Below are positions 24,565 through 32,425 of a stretch of 36,626 bases of DNA, piece after piece (the stretch's first letter is position 1; the number at the start of each line of letters is the position of its first letter). Origin of the DNA: Bacteroidales bacterium (GTDB lineage: Bacteria > Bacteroidota > Bacteroidia > Bacteroidales > UBA932); the NCBI GenBank assembly GCA_024398295.1, contig JAKSJL010000016.1:1-36626 (forward strand), written 5' to 3'. The notes under the pieces are model-generated. The model worked only from the letters and a program-made list of their open reading frames with translations. It did not search any database and had not been told where the DNA came from. Position numbers and translations under genes: made by a program.

Positions 24565-26007
24565 CTATTCAGTTTCGTCCTGATACTTCAGGACAGGCTT
24601 ACGTGCTGCTGTAGTCTCATCTGGACGAGAGATAGGAGCACTGTGAGGAGCAGAATGCAGTATGTCTGGATCCTGCGCTGCCTCGGCTGCTATCTTATGC
24701 ATAACATCAATGAACTCGTCCAGGGTCTCCTTGCTCTCTGTCTCAGTAGGCTCTATCATGAGTGCCTGATGGAAGAGAAGTGGGAAGTAGATGGTAGGAG
24801 CATGGAAACCGAAGTCGAGAAGACGCTTGGCCACATCGAGTGTGGTAGCTCCTGGCTTGCCTGTGGCAGAGCCGTCGTCGATGAGGCCATCGAATACGAA
24901 CTCATGCTTGCACACAGTAGGGATAGGAAGCTTGTATGCGTCCTTCAGGGACTCCTTGATATAGTTTGCGCCAAGTGTAGCGAGCTTTCCTGCCATCTTC
25001 ACGTTCTCACGTCCGAGCATAAGTATATATGTATATGCACGGAGGATGATACCGAAGTTTCCATGGAAGCCGCTCACTGAGCCGACCTTTTCCTCGCCAG
25101 GGATAGCTGGAACACGGTTCTGGATGTCAGCAGGAAGCAGGTGCGCGAGTCTCTCGCACACGCCCACAGGGCCAGAGCCTGGGCCGCCGCCACCGTGAGG
25201 AGTAGAGAAGGTCTTGTGAAGATTCAGGTGCATGATATCAAATCCCATGTCGCCTGGGCGGACCATACCGAGAAGCGGATTCATGTTTGCTCCGTCATAG
25301 TAGAGCAAGCCGCCGCACTCGTGTACAAGCGCTGCAATCTCCTTGATATCCTTCTCGAAGAGGCCGAGAGTGTTTGGATTCGTCATCATGATACCGGCAA
25401 TCTCAGGACCAAGCAGAGGCTTGAGATCCTCCACGTCCACGAGGCCGGCAGCATTTGACTTCACCTCCACGATGTCGAAGCCACAGACTGCCGCTGATGC
25501 AGGGTTTGTGCCGTGCGCGCTGTCTGGGACGATCACCTTTGTACGAGCGAGGTCTCCCCTGTTCTGGTGATACTGCTTCATGATCATAAGACCGGTGAGC
25601 TCGCCATGAGCGCCAGCGCAAGGCTTGAAGGTGAAATGCTTCATGCCTGTGATGGCGGCGAGTGCCTTGTCCATCTCGTCATAGACCATGTCCACGCCTG
25701 GGAGCTGGTCGTCGAGAGGGTGAAGGCCACCGAAAGCAGCCATATTTGCTATCTCCTCATTGATCTTAGGGTTATACTTCATGGTACAGCTACCGAGTGG
25801 GTAGAAGCCTGTATCCACACCGAAGTTCATCTGGGAGAGGTTTGTATAGTGGCGGACCACATCCACTTCGCTGACTTCAGGAAGTGGGAGGGCCGATTCA
25901 CGGCTGAGTTCTGCAGGGATGGCGGCAGAAGCCGAAGCCTTAGGAAGGGAGTAGCCTGTGCGTCCCTCACGCGAGAGCTCGAAGATAAGTTTGTCGTAGT
26001 ACTTCAT
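24565..26007 (-). CDS. gcvPB: Glycine dehydrogenase (decarboxylating) subunit 2
   Basis: The C-terminal half of a split P protein, which decarboxylates glycine with PLP and transfers aminomethyl to lipoyl-H protein. The PLP lysine is K265 in LNLHKTFSTPHGGGGPGSGP. Other family stretches are FYPLGSCTMKYNP (68-80), PDSAHGTNPASA and YYDGANMNPLLG. The length of 480 residues is normal for GcvPB. It is separated from gcvPA by 4 nt and from lpdA by 2 nt. Confidence 0.96.
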   Translation of the reverse strand: MKYYDKLIFELSREGRTGYSLPKASASAAIPAELSRESALPLPEVSEVDVVRHYTNLSQMNFGVDTGFYPLGSCTMKYNPKINEEIANMAAFGGLHPLDDQLPGVDMVYDEMDKALAAITGMKHFTFKPCAGAHGELTGLMIMKQYHQNRGDLARTKVIVPDSAHGTNPASAAVCGFDIVEVKSNAAGLVDVEDLKPLLGPEIAGIMMTNPNTLGLFEKDIKEIAALVHECGGLLYYDGANMNPLLGMVRPGDMGFDIMHLNLHKTFSTPHGGGGPGSGPVGVCERLAHLLPADIQNRVPAIPGEEKVGSVSGFHGNFGIILRAYTYILMLGRENVKMAGKLATLGANYIKESLKDAYKLPIPTVCKHEFVFDGLIDDGSATGKPGATTLDVAKRLLDFGFHAPTIYFPLLFHQALMIEPTETESKETLDEFIDVMHKIAAEAAQDPDILHSAPHSAPISRPDETTAARKPVLKYQDETE

Positions 26008-26011
26008 ATCC

Positions 26012-27328
26012 TTACAGAGCTTTTATCACATCCACGAGAGGATCGATGTCCTTCAGATGCTTTTCGGTTACACAGAATGAGACAAGTCCCTCCTCAGTCT
26101 CAAGGGCGGCGAGGAAGCCAGCCTCGCGAAGAGCCTGCTGGAGCTTCTTCACATCCACAAGTGGCTTGAGAACAAACTCCTTGAGGAAAGGCGCGTCGAA
26201 TGCCTTCTCGAACTTGCCTGTGCCAATGAGTTTGTCATGAAGCTCATGCGCACCGGCATAACTGAGGTCATTCACCTGCTGCATGCCCTTAGGGCCCATG
26301 AGTGAGAGGTATACGGTCACCCAGAGAGCCATCAGGGACTCATTGGAACAGATATTTGAGGTTGCCTTCTCGCGGCGTATATGCTGCTCACGCGCCTGGA
26401 GAGTGAGCACGAATGCTCTCTTGCCCGAGCCGTCGACGGTCTCGCCCACGATGCGGCCAGGGAGCTTGCGCATGTAGTCCTTGCGACACGCCATGAAGCC
26501 CACGTAAGGGCCGCCATAGCAGAGAGGAATGCCCAGAGGCTGTCCATCACCTACTGCCACGTCAGCGTCCCAGCCTGCAGGGGTCTTCGTCACTGCCAAT
26601 GCTGAAGGGTCACAGTACTCCACGAGTATCGCCTTCTGCGCATGCAATGCCTCAGCGAATCCCGTGAGGTCCTCGATGACGCCGAATCTATTTATGCCTG
26701 GGACAATGGCTCCAGCCACGTCACCGCTCTCCATAAGCTTTTTCAGGCTCTCGAGCGATGTGCGTCCCTCCACCATCTCGATCTCCTCGATAGTGGTACC
26801 ATAGTACTTGGCGTATGTCCTGATCACCTCGCGCACATGTGGAAGCAGTCCGCTTGAGATGAGGACAGTGTTTTTCTTCTTCGCACATGCCACAGCCATA
26901 CGCATGGCCTCAGCTGCCGCTGTAGGACCATCGTACATGGAAGCATTTGACACATCCATACCGGTAAGGGCGCAGATCATGCTCTGGTACTCGAAGATGT
27001 ATCTCAATGTACCCTGGCTGATCTCGCACTGGTATGGGGTGTATGCAGTGATGAACTCGCTGCGGGATGTGATATATGGGATTACAGATGGGGTGTAGTG
27101 GTCGTATGCACCTGCGCCGACAAGCACCTTCATGCGAGGGTTCTTCGCAGCTACCGCCTCGAAGAACTCGCGCACTTCCTGCTCGTCCATGGCCTCTGGA
27201 AGGTCATACTCACCCTTGTAGATGAAGTCTGCAGGCACGTCGCTGTACAGGTCGTCAAGAGACTTGACACCTATACGCTCCAGCATCTGGCGGATATCAT
27301 CGTCAGTGTGTGGAAAATATGAGAACAT
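26012..27328 (-). CDS. gcvPA: Glycine dehydrogenase (decarboxylating) subunit 1
   Basis: The N-terminal half of the split P protein, which pairs with GcvPB. The 438 residues begin with the typical YFPHTDDDIRQML and contain GAGAYDHYTPSVI, YTPYQCEISQGTLRYIFEYQ and ASMYDGPTAAAEA, plus RREKATSNICSNESLMA near residue 330. This subunit has the fold but lacks the PLP lysine, which GcvPB provides. It lies between gcvH (3 nt) and gcvPB (4 nt). Confidence 0.96.
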   Translation of the reverse strand: MFSYFPHTDDDIRQMLERIGVKSLDDLYSDVPADFIYKGEYDLPEAMDEQEVREFFEAVAAKNPRMKVLVGAGAYDHYTPSVIPYITSRSEFITAYTPYQCEISQGTLRYIFEYQSMICALTGMDVSNASMYDGPTAAAEAMRMAVACAKKKNTVLISSGLLPHVREVIRTYAKYYGTTIEEIEMVEGRTSLESLKKLMESGDVAGAIVPGINRFGVIEDLTGFAEALHAQKAILVEYCDPSALAVTKTPAGWDADVAVGDGQPLGIPLCYGGPYVGFMACRKDYMRKLPGRIVGETVDGSGKRAFVLTLQAREQHIRREKATSNICSNESLMALWVTVYLSLMGPKGMQQVNDLSYAGAHELHDKLIGTGKFEKAFDAPFLKEFVLKPLVDVKKLQQALREAGFLAALETEEGLVSFCVTEKHLKDIDPLVDVIKAL

Positions 27329-27331
27329 GGC

Positions 27332-27709
27332 TTACTTCGTGATTTCAGCGTATGCAGCGGCATCCATGAGACCCTCGAGCTCAGACTCGTCGCTCATCTC
27401 CACCTTGATGATCCAGTTCTCGTATGCGTCTTCATTGACCTTCTCAGGAGCGTCCTCGAGCTCTTCATTGACCTCAACCACGGTACCTGAAACTGGAGAA
27501 TAAAGCTCGCTGGAAGCCTTTACGCTCTCGAGTGCACCGAAATCCTCACCCTTGGTGACCTCATCGTCTACATCTGGCATATCGACATATGTGATGTCGC
27601 CCATCTCTGACTGTGCGAAGTCAGATACGCCGATGACAGCGATGTTACCTTCTACCTTTACCCATTCGTGTGACTCGCTGTAGAGGAGTCCTTCTATTAC
27701 TTTTGACAT
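27332..27709 (-). CDS. gcvH: Glycine cleavage system H protein
   Basis: A 125-residue lipoyl carrier protein. The lipoyl-lysine is K64 in [15 protein letters not shown]. Other family stretches are SHEWVKVEG (13-21) and [20 protein letters not shown]. It shuttles the aminomethyl group between P, T and L proteins. First gene of the gcvH-PA-PB-lpdA transcript, downstream of its own consensus promoter and a leader of about 95 nt. Confidence 0.96.
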   Translation of the reverse strand: MSKVIEGLLYSESHEWVKVEGNIAVIGVSDFAQSEMGDITYVDMPDVDDEVTKGEDFGALESVKASSELYSPVSGTVVEVNEELEDAPEKVNEDAYENWIIKVEMSDESELEGLMDAAAYAEITK

Positions 27710-27811
27710 GATTATTTAGTGTTATTAGTTCTTATAGTTTCTCTAAAATAGGTGCAATGTGGTTCCTATAGTCGCGGATTACACTTTTTAAGCAAAAAAT
27801 CAACAATTACT

Positions 27812-27841
27812 CAAAGATAAGTATTAATTCACAATATTCAA
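27812..27841 (-). promoter_or_regulatory. Promoter of gcvH-gcvPA-gcvPB-lpdA
   Basis: On the minus strand, TATCTTTG (27812-27819) is preceded by a TTG -33 element (27839-27841) with a 19-nt spacer. The leader of about 95 nt contains a small hairpin ATAGG/CCTAT near 27750-27770. No glycine riboswitch consensus is present. Confidence 0.7.
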
Positions 27842-27870
27842 TAAGATTCTGACACATTCGGACCGTAAGG

Positions 27871-27966
27871 TTAATTTCCCACAATTATCTTACAACTGAC
27901 GCAAGGTGTATCTGATGGTGGATTACAGCCAGGACAGTATGAAGTAAAGCCATCACGGCGAACCAT
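27871..27966 (-). CDS. Possible 31-residue double-CxxC microprotein
   Basis: ATG at 27966-27964 opens 31 codons ending TAA at 27873-27871. The product starts MVRRDGFTSY and contains CPGCNPPSDTPCVSC, two CxxC pairs spaced like a miniature zinc knuckle. No SD or clear promoter is seen (normal for this phylum), and 31 codons can arise by chance. It lies in the gap between gcvT and the gcvH promoter, on the same strand as both. Confidence 0.35.
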   Translation of the reverse strand: MVRRDGFTSYCPGCNPPSDTPCVSCKIIVGN

Positions 27967-28002
27967 TGCACAAAATCGCAATTATCGTGATTCAATAAAA
28001 GA

Positions 28003-28060
28003 TGGACTACTTCACCACGACCCACGTTGAAGTAGTCCAATTTTTATCGCAAAACGATAA
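28003..28060. repeat. Hairpin pair in the gcvT-gcvH gap
   Basis: A perfect 12-bp stem TGGACTACTTCA/TGAAGTAGTCCA (28003-28014 with 28028-28039, 13-nt loop) is followed by T5 on the plus strand and by TCTTTTATT on the minus strand. A second hairpin, TTATCG/CGATAA (28044-28049 with 28055-28060), adjoins it. They may act as extra terminators after gcvT or as processed RNA structures. Confidence 0.5.
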
Positions 28061-28062
28061 TC

Positions 28063-28094
28063 AAAAACAAAGGGAAGCCTCAACGGCTCCCCTT
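28063..28094 (-). terminator. Intrinsic terminator after gcvT
   Basis: A 10-bp stem with one G-T pair (28070-28079 with 28085-28094) is followed on the minus strand by TTTGTTTTTG. It lies about 45 nt after the gcvT stop, ending the arginase-lplA-gcvT unit. Confidence 0.75.
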
Positions 28095-28138
28095 GCTTAC
28101 TTGAAGAAGTTGCTTTACGTAACTCCAGAACTTATTTT

Positions 28139-29239
28139 TTACTTCTTATAGTTCGTCTGATAGAATCTCTTCTTCACGACCTCGCCAGGGAAGGTCTTCT
28201 TCCTGATATGGATCCAGAGCGGGGTGCCGAGGGCGGCGTACTCCTTCTTCACGAGGGCGAAGCAGATGCTTCGGTCGAGTGAGATGGAGTGGTAGCCCGT
28301 AGTGACTACGCCTACCTCTGTGCCATCTTCCAGCTCCACTGGGTAGCCTGCGCGAGGGATGGCCTTGTCGTGGATCTCGACACCGACGAGCTTACGCTCG
28401 ATGGCGCCAGCCTTCTGCGCAGCGATGGCATCCTTGCCCACAAACTCTTCCTTGTCGAGCTTGCAGAACATGGAGAGGCCTGCCATTACTGGAGAGATCT
28501 CAGCTGTGAGCTCGTCTCCGTAGAGAGGAAGTCCAGCCTCGAAGCGGAGGGTATCTCGACAGCCGAGTCCGCATGGAGCGACGCCTGCTGCGAGGAATGC
28601 CTTCCAGTAGCCTACTGTCATTTCTGGAGTGGCGTAGATCTCGAATCCATCCTCTCCCGTGTAGCCAGTGCGGCTCACGATGACACGATGTCCCTGAAGC
28701 TCGAAGTTTGTGTATGTGTAGAATGTGAGTGCAGAGACATCTACGCCGAGCACCTGATTGACGATAGCTTCTGAATCAGGTCCCTGGACAGCGATCTGTC
28801 CCCATGAGTCAGACTGGTTGTCAATCTTTACGTCGAAACCTTCCGAGTTCTTCACCATCCACTCATAGTCCTTCTCTATATTAGATGCATTCACCACGAG
28901 CAGATAATGCTCTGGGGCAAACTCCTTGTAGACGAGAAGGTCATCCACTGTACCTCCGTCAGGATAAAGCATCATACCGTATAATATCTGGCCGTCAGCC
29001 ATGCCATTCACATCATTGGTAAAGATGTGGTTAACGAATTTCTGGGCATCTGGGCCGCTGATGAACACCTCACCCATGTGAGATACGTCGAACATTCCGA
29101 CCTTCGTACGGACTGCGATATGCTCGTCGGTGATGGTGCTGTACTGAATAGGCATCATGAAACCAGCGAACGGGCTCATCTTCGCATTCAAGGCGATGTG
29201 CTCGTCGTATAGACAGGTAAGTTTAAGATTCTCTTCCAT
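28139..29239 (-). CDS. gcvT: Glycine cleavage system T protein (aminomethyltransferase)
   Basis: A 366-residue folate enzyme that moves the methylene group from aminomethyl-lipoyl-H protein to tetrahydrofolate and releases ammonia. Family stretches include AKMSPFAGFMMPIQYS, VGMFDVSHMGEV, FTNDVNGMADGQILYGMML with TVDDLLVYK, SRTGYTGEDGFEIY, and GLGCRDTLRFEAGLPLYGDEL. It is transcribed in the same direction as gcvH but separated from it by a terminator and 429 nt, so it belongs to the upstream lplA transcript. Confidence 0.96.
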   Translation of the reverse strand: MEENLKLTCLYDEHIALNAKMSPFAGFMMPIQYSTITDEHIAVRTKVGMFDVSHMGEVFISGPDAQKFVNHIFTNDVNGMADGQILYGMMLYPDGGTVDDLLVYKEFAPEHYLLVVNASNIEKDYEWMVKNSEGFDVKIDNQSDSWGQIAVQGPDSEAIVNQVLGVDVSALTFYTYTNFELQGHRVIVSRTGYTGEDGFEIYATPEMTVGYWKAFLAAGVAPCGLGCRDTLRFEAGLPLYGDELTAEISPVMAGLSMFCKLDKEEFVGKDAIAAQKAGAIERKLVGVEIHDKAIPRAGYPVELEDGTEVGVVTTGYHSISLDRSICFALVKKEYAALGTPLWIHIRKKTFPGEVVKKRFYQTNYKK

Positions 29240-29252
29240 TTGTAGTGTGTTA

Positions 29253-29945
29253 TTAATAATGTATATATGTTTTCTCTATTTCCTTTATCTGCTCCACTTC
29301 CTCCTCTGTCAGCATCCTCTCGGAGTCACAGAAGCATGACAGAAGGTATGCCTTGAAGGCCTCCAGAGGCATCCCAAGCCCCAGGTCACGAAGGTTCACC
29401 ACTCTCTGGCGGACCGACTTCACGCCGTGCTTCGCGAGCTTCTCTGCCGATGGAGTGATGGCCTTCTCGAGGGCATCGAAATCTGTGTCGTACAGCATGG
29501 TACCATGGACAATGCTCGAGTGAGGCAGGCTGAAGAATGCATTGCCCGACACCTTGCACTCCCCCACCAGGACATCATTGTGCTCAGTCTTCGACGCCGA
29601 GAAGCCTAGTCCGCGAAGCGCCTCGACCACCTGGTCAAGGTAGCTCCTGAACACCGCTTCCACATTATGGTCTGAAGTCACGTACGACAGCATGACATTT
29701 CCCATGTCGGAATACACGCAGCCGCCGCCGCTCTTGCGTCTCACGATGTCGACGCCATGCTCTCGGCAGTACTCCAGATTCACCTCATTCTCCATCACCT
29801 GGTTTCTGCCAAATATGACTGTAGGAGCCACCTGCCACAGGAAGAAATAATCCCCCGCAGGCAGACTCATGGCAGCCCATTCCTCCATCGCCAGATAGAA
29901 AGAAAGCCTGCGCTGAGCGCTGTCTGGAAGTACAAGATGAATCAT
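29253..29945 (-). CDS. lplA: Lipoate-protein ligase
   Basis: A 230-residue ligase of the biotin/lipoate A/B ligase fold that attaches lipoate to carrier lysines, presumably K64 of GcvH. The hallmark RRKSGGGCVYSDMGNVMLSY is present (about 83-102), followed by HNDVLVGECKVSGNAFF and HGTMLYDTD. It lacks the separate C-terminal accessory domain of E. coli LplA, so it is a catalytic-domain-only enzyme. ATG 29945 is chosen; the frame is open upstream but overlaps the arginase-like gene. It lies 8 nt after that gene and 13 nt before gcvT. Confidence 0.88.
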   Translation of the reverse strand: MIHLVLPDSAQRRLSFYLAMEEWAAMSLPAGDYFFLWQVAPTVIFGRNQVMENEVNLEYCREHGVDIVRRKSGGGCVYSDMGNVMLSYVTSDHNVEAVFRSYLDQVVEALRGLGFSASKTEHNDVLVGECKVSGNAFFSLPHSSIVHGTMLYDTDFDALEKAITPSAEKLAKHGVKSVRQRVVNLRDLGLGMPLEAFKAYLLSCFCDSERMLTEEEVEQIKEIEKTYIHY

Positions 29946-29953
29946 CGGCAAGT

Positions 29954-30718
29954 CTACTTGATAAGCTTCCCGAACAGATCGTACAGGAAGGCATTCACTT
30001 TCTGGTTCTTCTCGAAATCGGCATCTGTGCCACCCTTCTCCCTGGTCAGTCCTCCGCATATGTCTGCGCCGATGACATGGTGTGAGACTGCCACTCTCTC
30101 GATGCAGGTCCTTAACTGCTCGAGGGTCATGCAGCCCTGGTCCCAGTTTGTGCTCGCAAAGTTCTGCGAGAGCACATCCTTGTCGATGGAGAAATATACC
30201 GGAAGCTTCGGCTCAAGGAGCGAGATCATCTCAAGCACATCGGAAGAGACAGCATCTCCAGTATGCTTCAGGTCATCTGTGGTGACTGAAAGCACACCGT
30301 CAAACACGAGATCCAGTATCTCCAGCTCAAGGTCGGGATTTATGCCTATCATCAGCACCTGCTTCAGGTTCTCGATGCCTGTGAAGGCATCACGAGCCCA
30401 GCTGCCACATGAGAGCACGCCCTCGAAGGTAGGCTCCTGCATATCAGGATGATGATCAAACAGCACAAGCGAGAATGGTCCCTGCTCGGCGGCCTTCTCC
30501 AGCCAGAAACGGCTGATGTAATGATAGTCACCGGTATCTATCCAGTGCACAGCCTCCACAGGCTCATCCTTGATGCCGACGCGTATGTCCTCGGCAGCCT
30601 GCGCATCGCAGTAGCAGTTCGTGCCCTCAAGCGTGCCGAAGTCAATCACCTTCCCTCCGAGGGAAGCGAGTCCTTCGTCCACATAGACACCAGAAAGATT
30701 TACAATGACAGAGTCCAC
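29954..30718 (-). CDS. Arginase/agmatinase-family protein (ureohydrolase fold)
   Basis: A 254-residue putative binuclear-metal hydrolase. Ligand motifs are visible in order: GDYH (63-66), DHHPD (88-92) and SIDKD (177-181); the C-terminal GGLTREKGG region is also family-like. The substrate (arginine, agmatine, formiminoglutamate or another guanidine/amidine) cannot be told from this. The start is GTG at 30718: an in-frame TAA lies two codons upstream and no nearby ATG exists. It begins the unit with lplA (8 nt) and gcvT; a metabolic link to one-carbon or ammonia release is conceivable but unproven. Confidence 0.82.
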   Translation of the reverse strand: MDSVIVNLSGVYVDEGLASLGGKVIDFGTLEGTNCYCDAQAAEDIRVGIKDEPVEAVHWIDTGDYHYISRFWLEKAAEQGPFSLVLFDHHPDMQEPTFEGVLSCGSWARDAFTGIENLKQVLMIGINPDLELEILDLVFDGVLSVTTDDLKHTGDAVSSDVLEMISLLEPKLPVYFSIDKDVLSQNFASTNWDQGCMTLEQLRTCIERVAVSHHVIGADICGGLTREKGGTDADFEKNQKVNAFLYDLFGKLIK

Positions 30719-30772
30719 TTGTTACTATTATTACAGATATTATGCAATAATAATAAACATTTGACACAATTC

Positions 30773-30780
30773 CAAAGATA
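30773..30780 (-). promoter_or_regulatory. Promoter -7 box of the arginase-lplA-gcvT unit
   Basis: On the minus strand it reads TATCTTTG, about 54 nt upstream of the GTG start and immediately after the stop of the upstream permease gene. Confidence 0.6.
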
Positions 30781-30784
30781 ATCC

Positions 30785-31519
30785 TTACGATATGAGAGCA
30801 ACAAGGCCTGCAATCGCCATATATCCATACACAAGCTTCCTGAGCAACTGCACAGGGGTGCGCGCGTAGATCTTCGAGCCCACCCAGAATCCCAGGATGA
30901 CTGCCGGCAGCGCGATCAGGACATCCTTCATCACGACGCTGGTGACGAAGCCATTGGCGTAGCGATAGAAGGTCATCATGGCATTGCCAATGATGAAGTA
31001 GAATGAGGTCAACGCCATGTATTCATTCTTGTCGTCGCCGGAGCAGGACAGGAAGTAGATGACCGCTGGCGGGCCCTGCATGGCGAAAAGCCCGCCCATG
31101 AGGCCCGACAGCGTGCCCATGCTGAGCTGCACAGGGATCGACGGCTTCATGTGGATGCGTCCATTGAAGAAAAAGAAGTAGATGCTGACAAGTATGAGGA
31201 TGCCTCCGAGCACTTTCTTGAAGATGTGGCTATCCACCGCCGACACGACGCGCACCGCGAAGAAGGACACCACGAGGAAGGTGATCAGGATAGGCAGCAG
31301 CTTTCCCCACCGGAGGTCCCTGCGCCTCTCCACGACAGTGGCCGCCACCGTCACTATGGCCAATAATCCCGAGAGCGCGGTGGCCTCGCCATAGGAGGGC
31401 AGCAGATATGGGAGTATGGTCATGATGAAGATGCCGAATCCGAAGCCCGTGACGCGCTGGGTCACGCTCGCCAGGAAGGCGAACAGCACCAGCAGAAGTA
31501 TGGATACAGTCAGGCTCAT
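30785..31519 (-). CDS. TauE/SafE-family membrane permease
   Basis: A 244-residue protein with about seven or eight transmembrane helices. It has the duplicated architecture of the sulfite exporter TauE/SafE family, seen in an N-terminal VTQRVTGFGFGIFIM and a second-half counterpart SGLMGGLFAMQGPPAVIYF. Substrates in the family include organosulfur anions and other small anions; nothing here specifies one. A TATATTTG box lies only 8 nt from the ATG, implying an almost leaderless mRNA. It ends just before the promoter of the arginase-like gene. Confidence 0.85.
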   Translation of the reverse strand: MSLTVSILLLVLFAFLASVTQRVTGFGFGIFIMTILPYLLPSYGEATALSGLLAIVTVAATVVERRRDLRWGKLLPILITFLVVSFFAVRVVSAVDSHIFKKVLGGILILVSIYFFFFNGRIHMKPSIPVQLSMGTLSGLMGGLFAMQGPPAVIYFLSCSGDDKNEYMALTSFYFIIGNAMMTFYRYANGFVTSVVMKDVLIALPAVILGFWVGSKIYARTPVQLLRKLVYGYMAIAGLVALIS

Positions 31520-31527
31520 TGGGAGTG

Positions 31528-31535
31528 CAAATATA
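31528..31535 (-). promoter_or_regulatory. Promoter -7 box of the permease gene, next to the start codon
   Basis: TATATTTG on the minus strand lies 8 nt before the ATG (31519). It is divergent from the cyclophilin promoter. Confidence 0.55.
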
Positions 31536-31542
31536 TGTCATT

Positions 31543-31574
31543 TTTGGCAATTAGTGGCGAATTGAGTAAATTTG
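31543..31574 (+). promoter_or_regulatory. Full consensus promoter of the cyclophilin gene
   Basis: TTTG (31543-31546), a 20-nt spacer, then TAAATTTG (31567-31574) match both Bacteroidetes boxes. The ATG is at 31601. Confidence 0.8.
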
Positions 31575-31600
31575 CGCCTTGATAAACCAATGTTTCAGAT

Positions 31601-32425
31601 ATGCAGAAAGTCAAGATAATCACCTCGTTTGGCGACATCATCGTGCGCCTCTACGACGAGACACCTCAGCACAGGGATAACTTCATCAAGCTCGTCAAGG
31701 AAGGATTCTACGACGGCACACTCTTCCACCGCGTCATCAAGGACTTCATGATCCAGGGCGGCGACCCAGACAGCAAGGGTGCATCGTCCAGCAAGCACCT
31801 CGGTGCCGGCGACGTGGGCTACACCATCCCTGCCGAGTTTGTCCCTTCACTCTTCCACAAGCGCGGCGCTCTCGCTGCAGCTCGTCAGGGGGACAATGTT
31901 AACCCTGAGAGGAGGAGCAGCGGCTGCCAGTTCTACATCGTATGGGGACAGACCTACAACGACGGCCAGATGGGCCAGCTCGCGAAGCAGATGAAGATGC
32001 AGGCAGAGCAGCAGGTGTTCAATGAGCTCGTGACCGAGAGGAAGAGCATGATAATGCAGATGAGAAGGGAGCGCGACCGCGCGGGTCTCCAGGCGCTTCA
32101 GGACGAGCTCACCGCCATGACCGAGGCCATCGTGAAGGAAAAGGGTCTGGGCATCATGCCGGAGGAGCAGAAGCAGGTCTACAAGACCCTCGGTGGCACA
32201 CCTTTCCTTGACGGACAGTACACCGTGTTCGGAGAGGTCGAGCAGGGTCTCGAGATCGTCGCAAAGATACAGGAAGTAAGGACAGACTCAAACGACAGAC
32301 CAGCGAAAGACATAGCCATGAAGGTGGAATTGGTTAAAAAAAAGCACCATCGTATCGTATTTTTTGCTAACTTTGTGTGTTTTAAGACCAAATTACGACC
32401 AAGGAATCTATGGCAGAAGAAATGA
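31601..32425 (+). CDS. Cyclophilin-type peptidyl-prolyl isomerase with helical insert
   Basis: Catalyses proline cis-trans isomerisation during folding; no signal peptide, so cytoplasmic. The cyclophilin core is split. The first part runs to about residue 120 and contains FHRVIKDFMIQGGDP (catalytic Arg) and SSGCQFYIVWG. A charged, probably coiled-coil insert of about 75-80 residues follows, then GGTPFLDGQYTVFGEVEQGL. Similar inserts occur in Bacteroidetes homologues (from memory). Odd point: homologues normally end soon after the final strand (here MKVELVKK), but this frame reads through an A8 run (32336-32343) into a 20-odd-residue tail. That tail covers the next gene's promoter and overlaps its ATG by 16 nt. 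Confidence 0.88.
   Translation: MQKVKIITSFGDIIVRLYDETPQHRDNFIKLVKEGFYDGTLFHRVIKDFMIQGGDPDSKGASSSKHLGAGDVGYTIPAEFVPSLFHKRGALAAARQGDNVNPERRSSGCQFYIVWGQTYNDGQMGQLAKQMKMQAEQQVFNELVTERKSMIMQMRRERDRAGLQALQDELTAMTEAIVKEKGLGIMPEEQKQVYKTLGGTPFLDGQYTVFGEVEQGLEIVAKIQEVRTDSNDRPAKDIAMKVELVKKKHHRIVFFANFVCFKTKLRPRNLWQKK
32368..32375 (+). promoter_or_regulatory. Promoter -7 box inside the cyclophilin 3' end
   Basis: TAACTTTG fits TAnnTTTG and lies 34 nt upstream of the next ATG (32410), within the read-through tail of the cyclophilin frame. Confidence 0.5.

Noticed and set aside
25513-26169. 218-residue plus-strand open frame
   Set aside because: Antisense to gcvPB and the end of gcvPA; a shadow of well-identified genes.
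27710-27811. Glycine riboswitch in the gcvH leader
   Set aside because: The conserved glycine aptamer segments are absent, and the leader is A/T-rich with only a weak hairpin.
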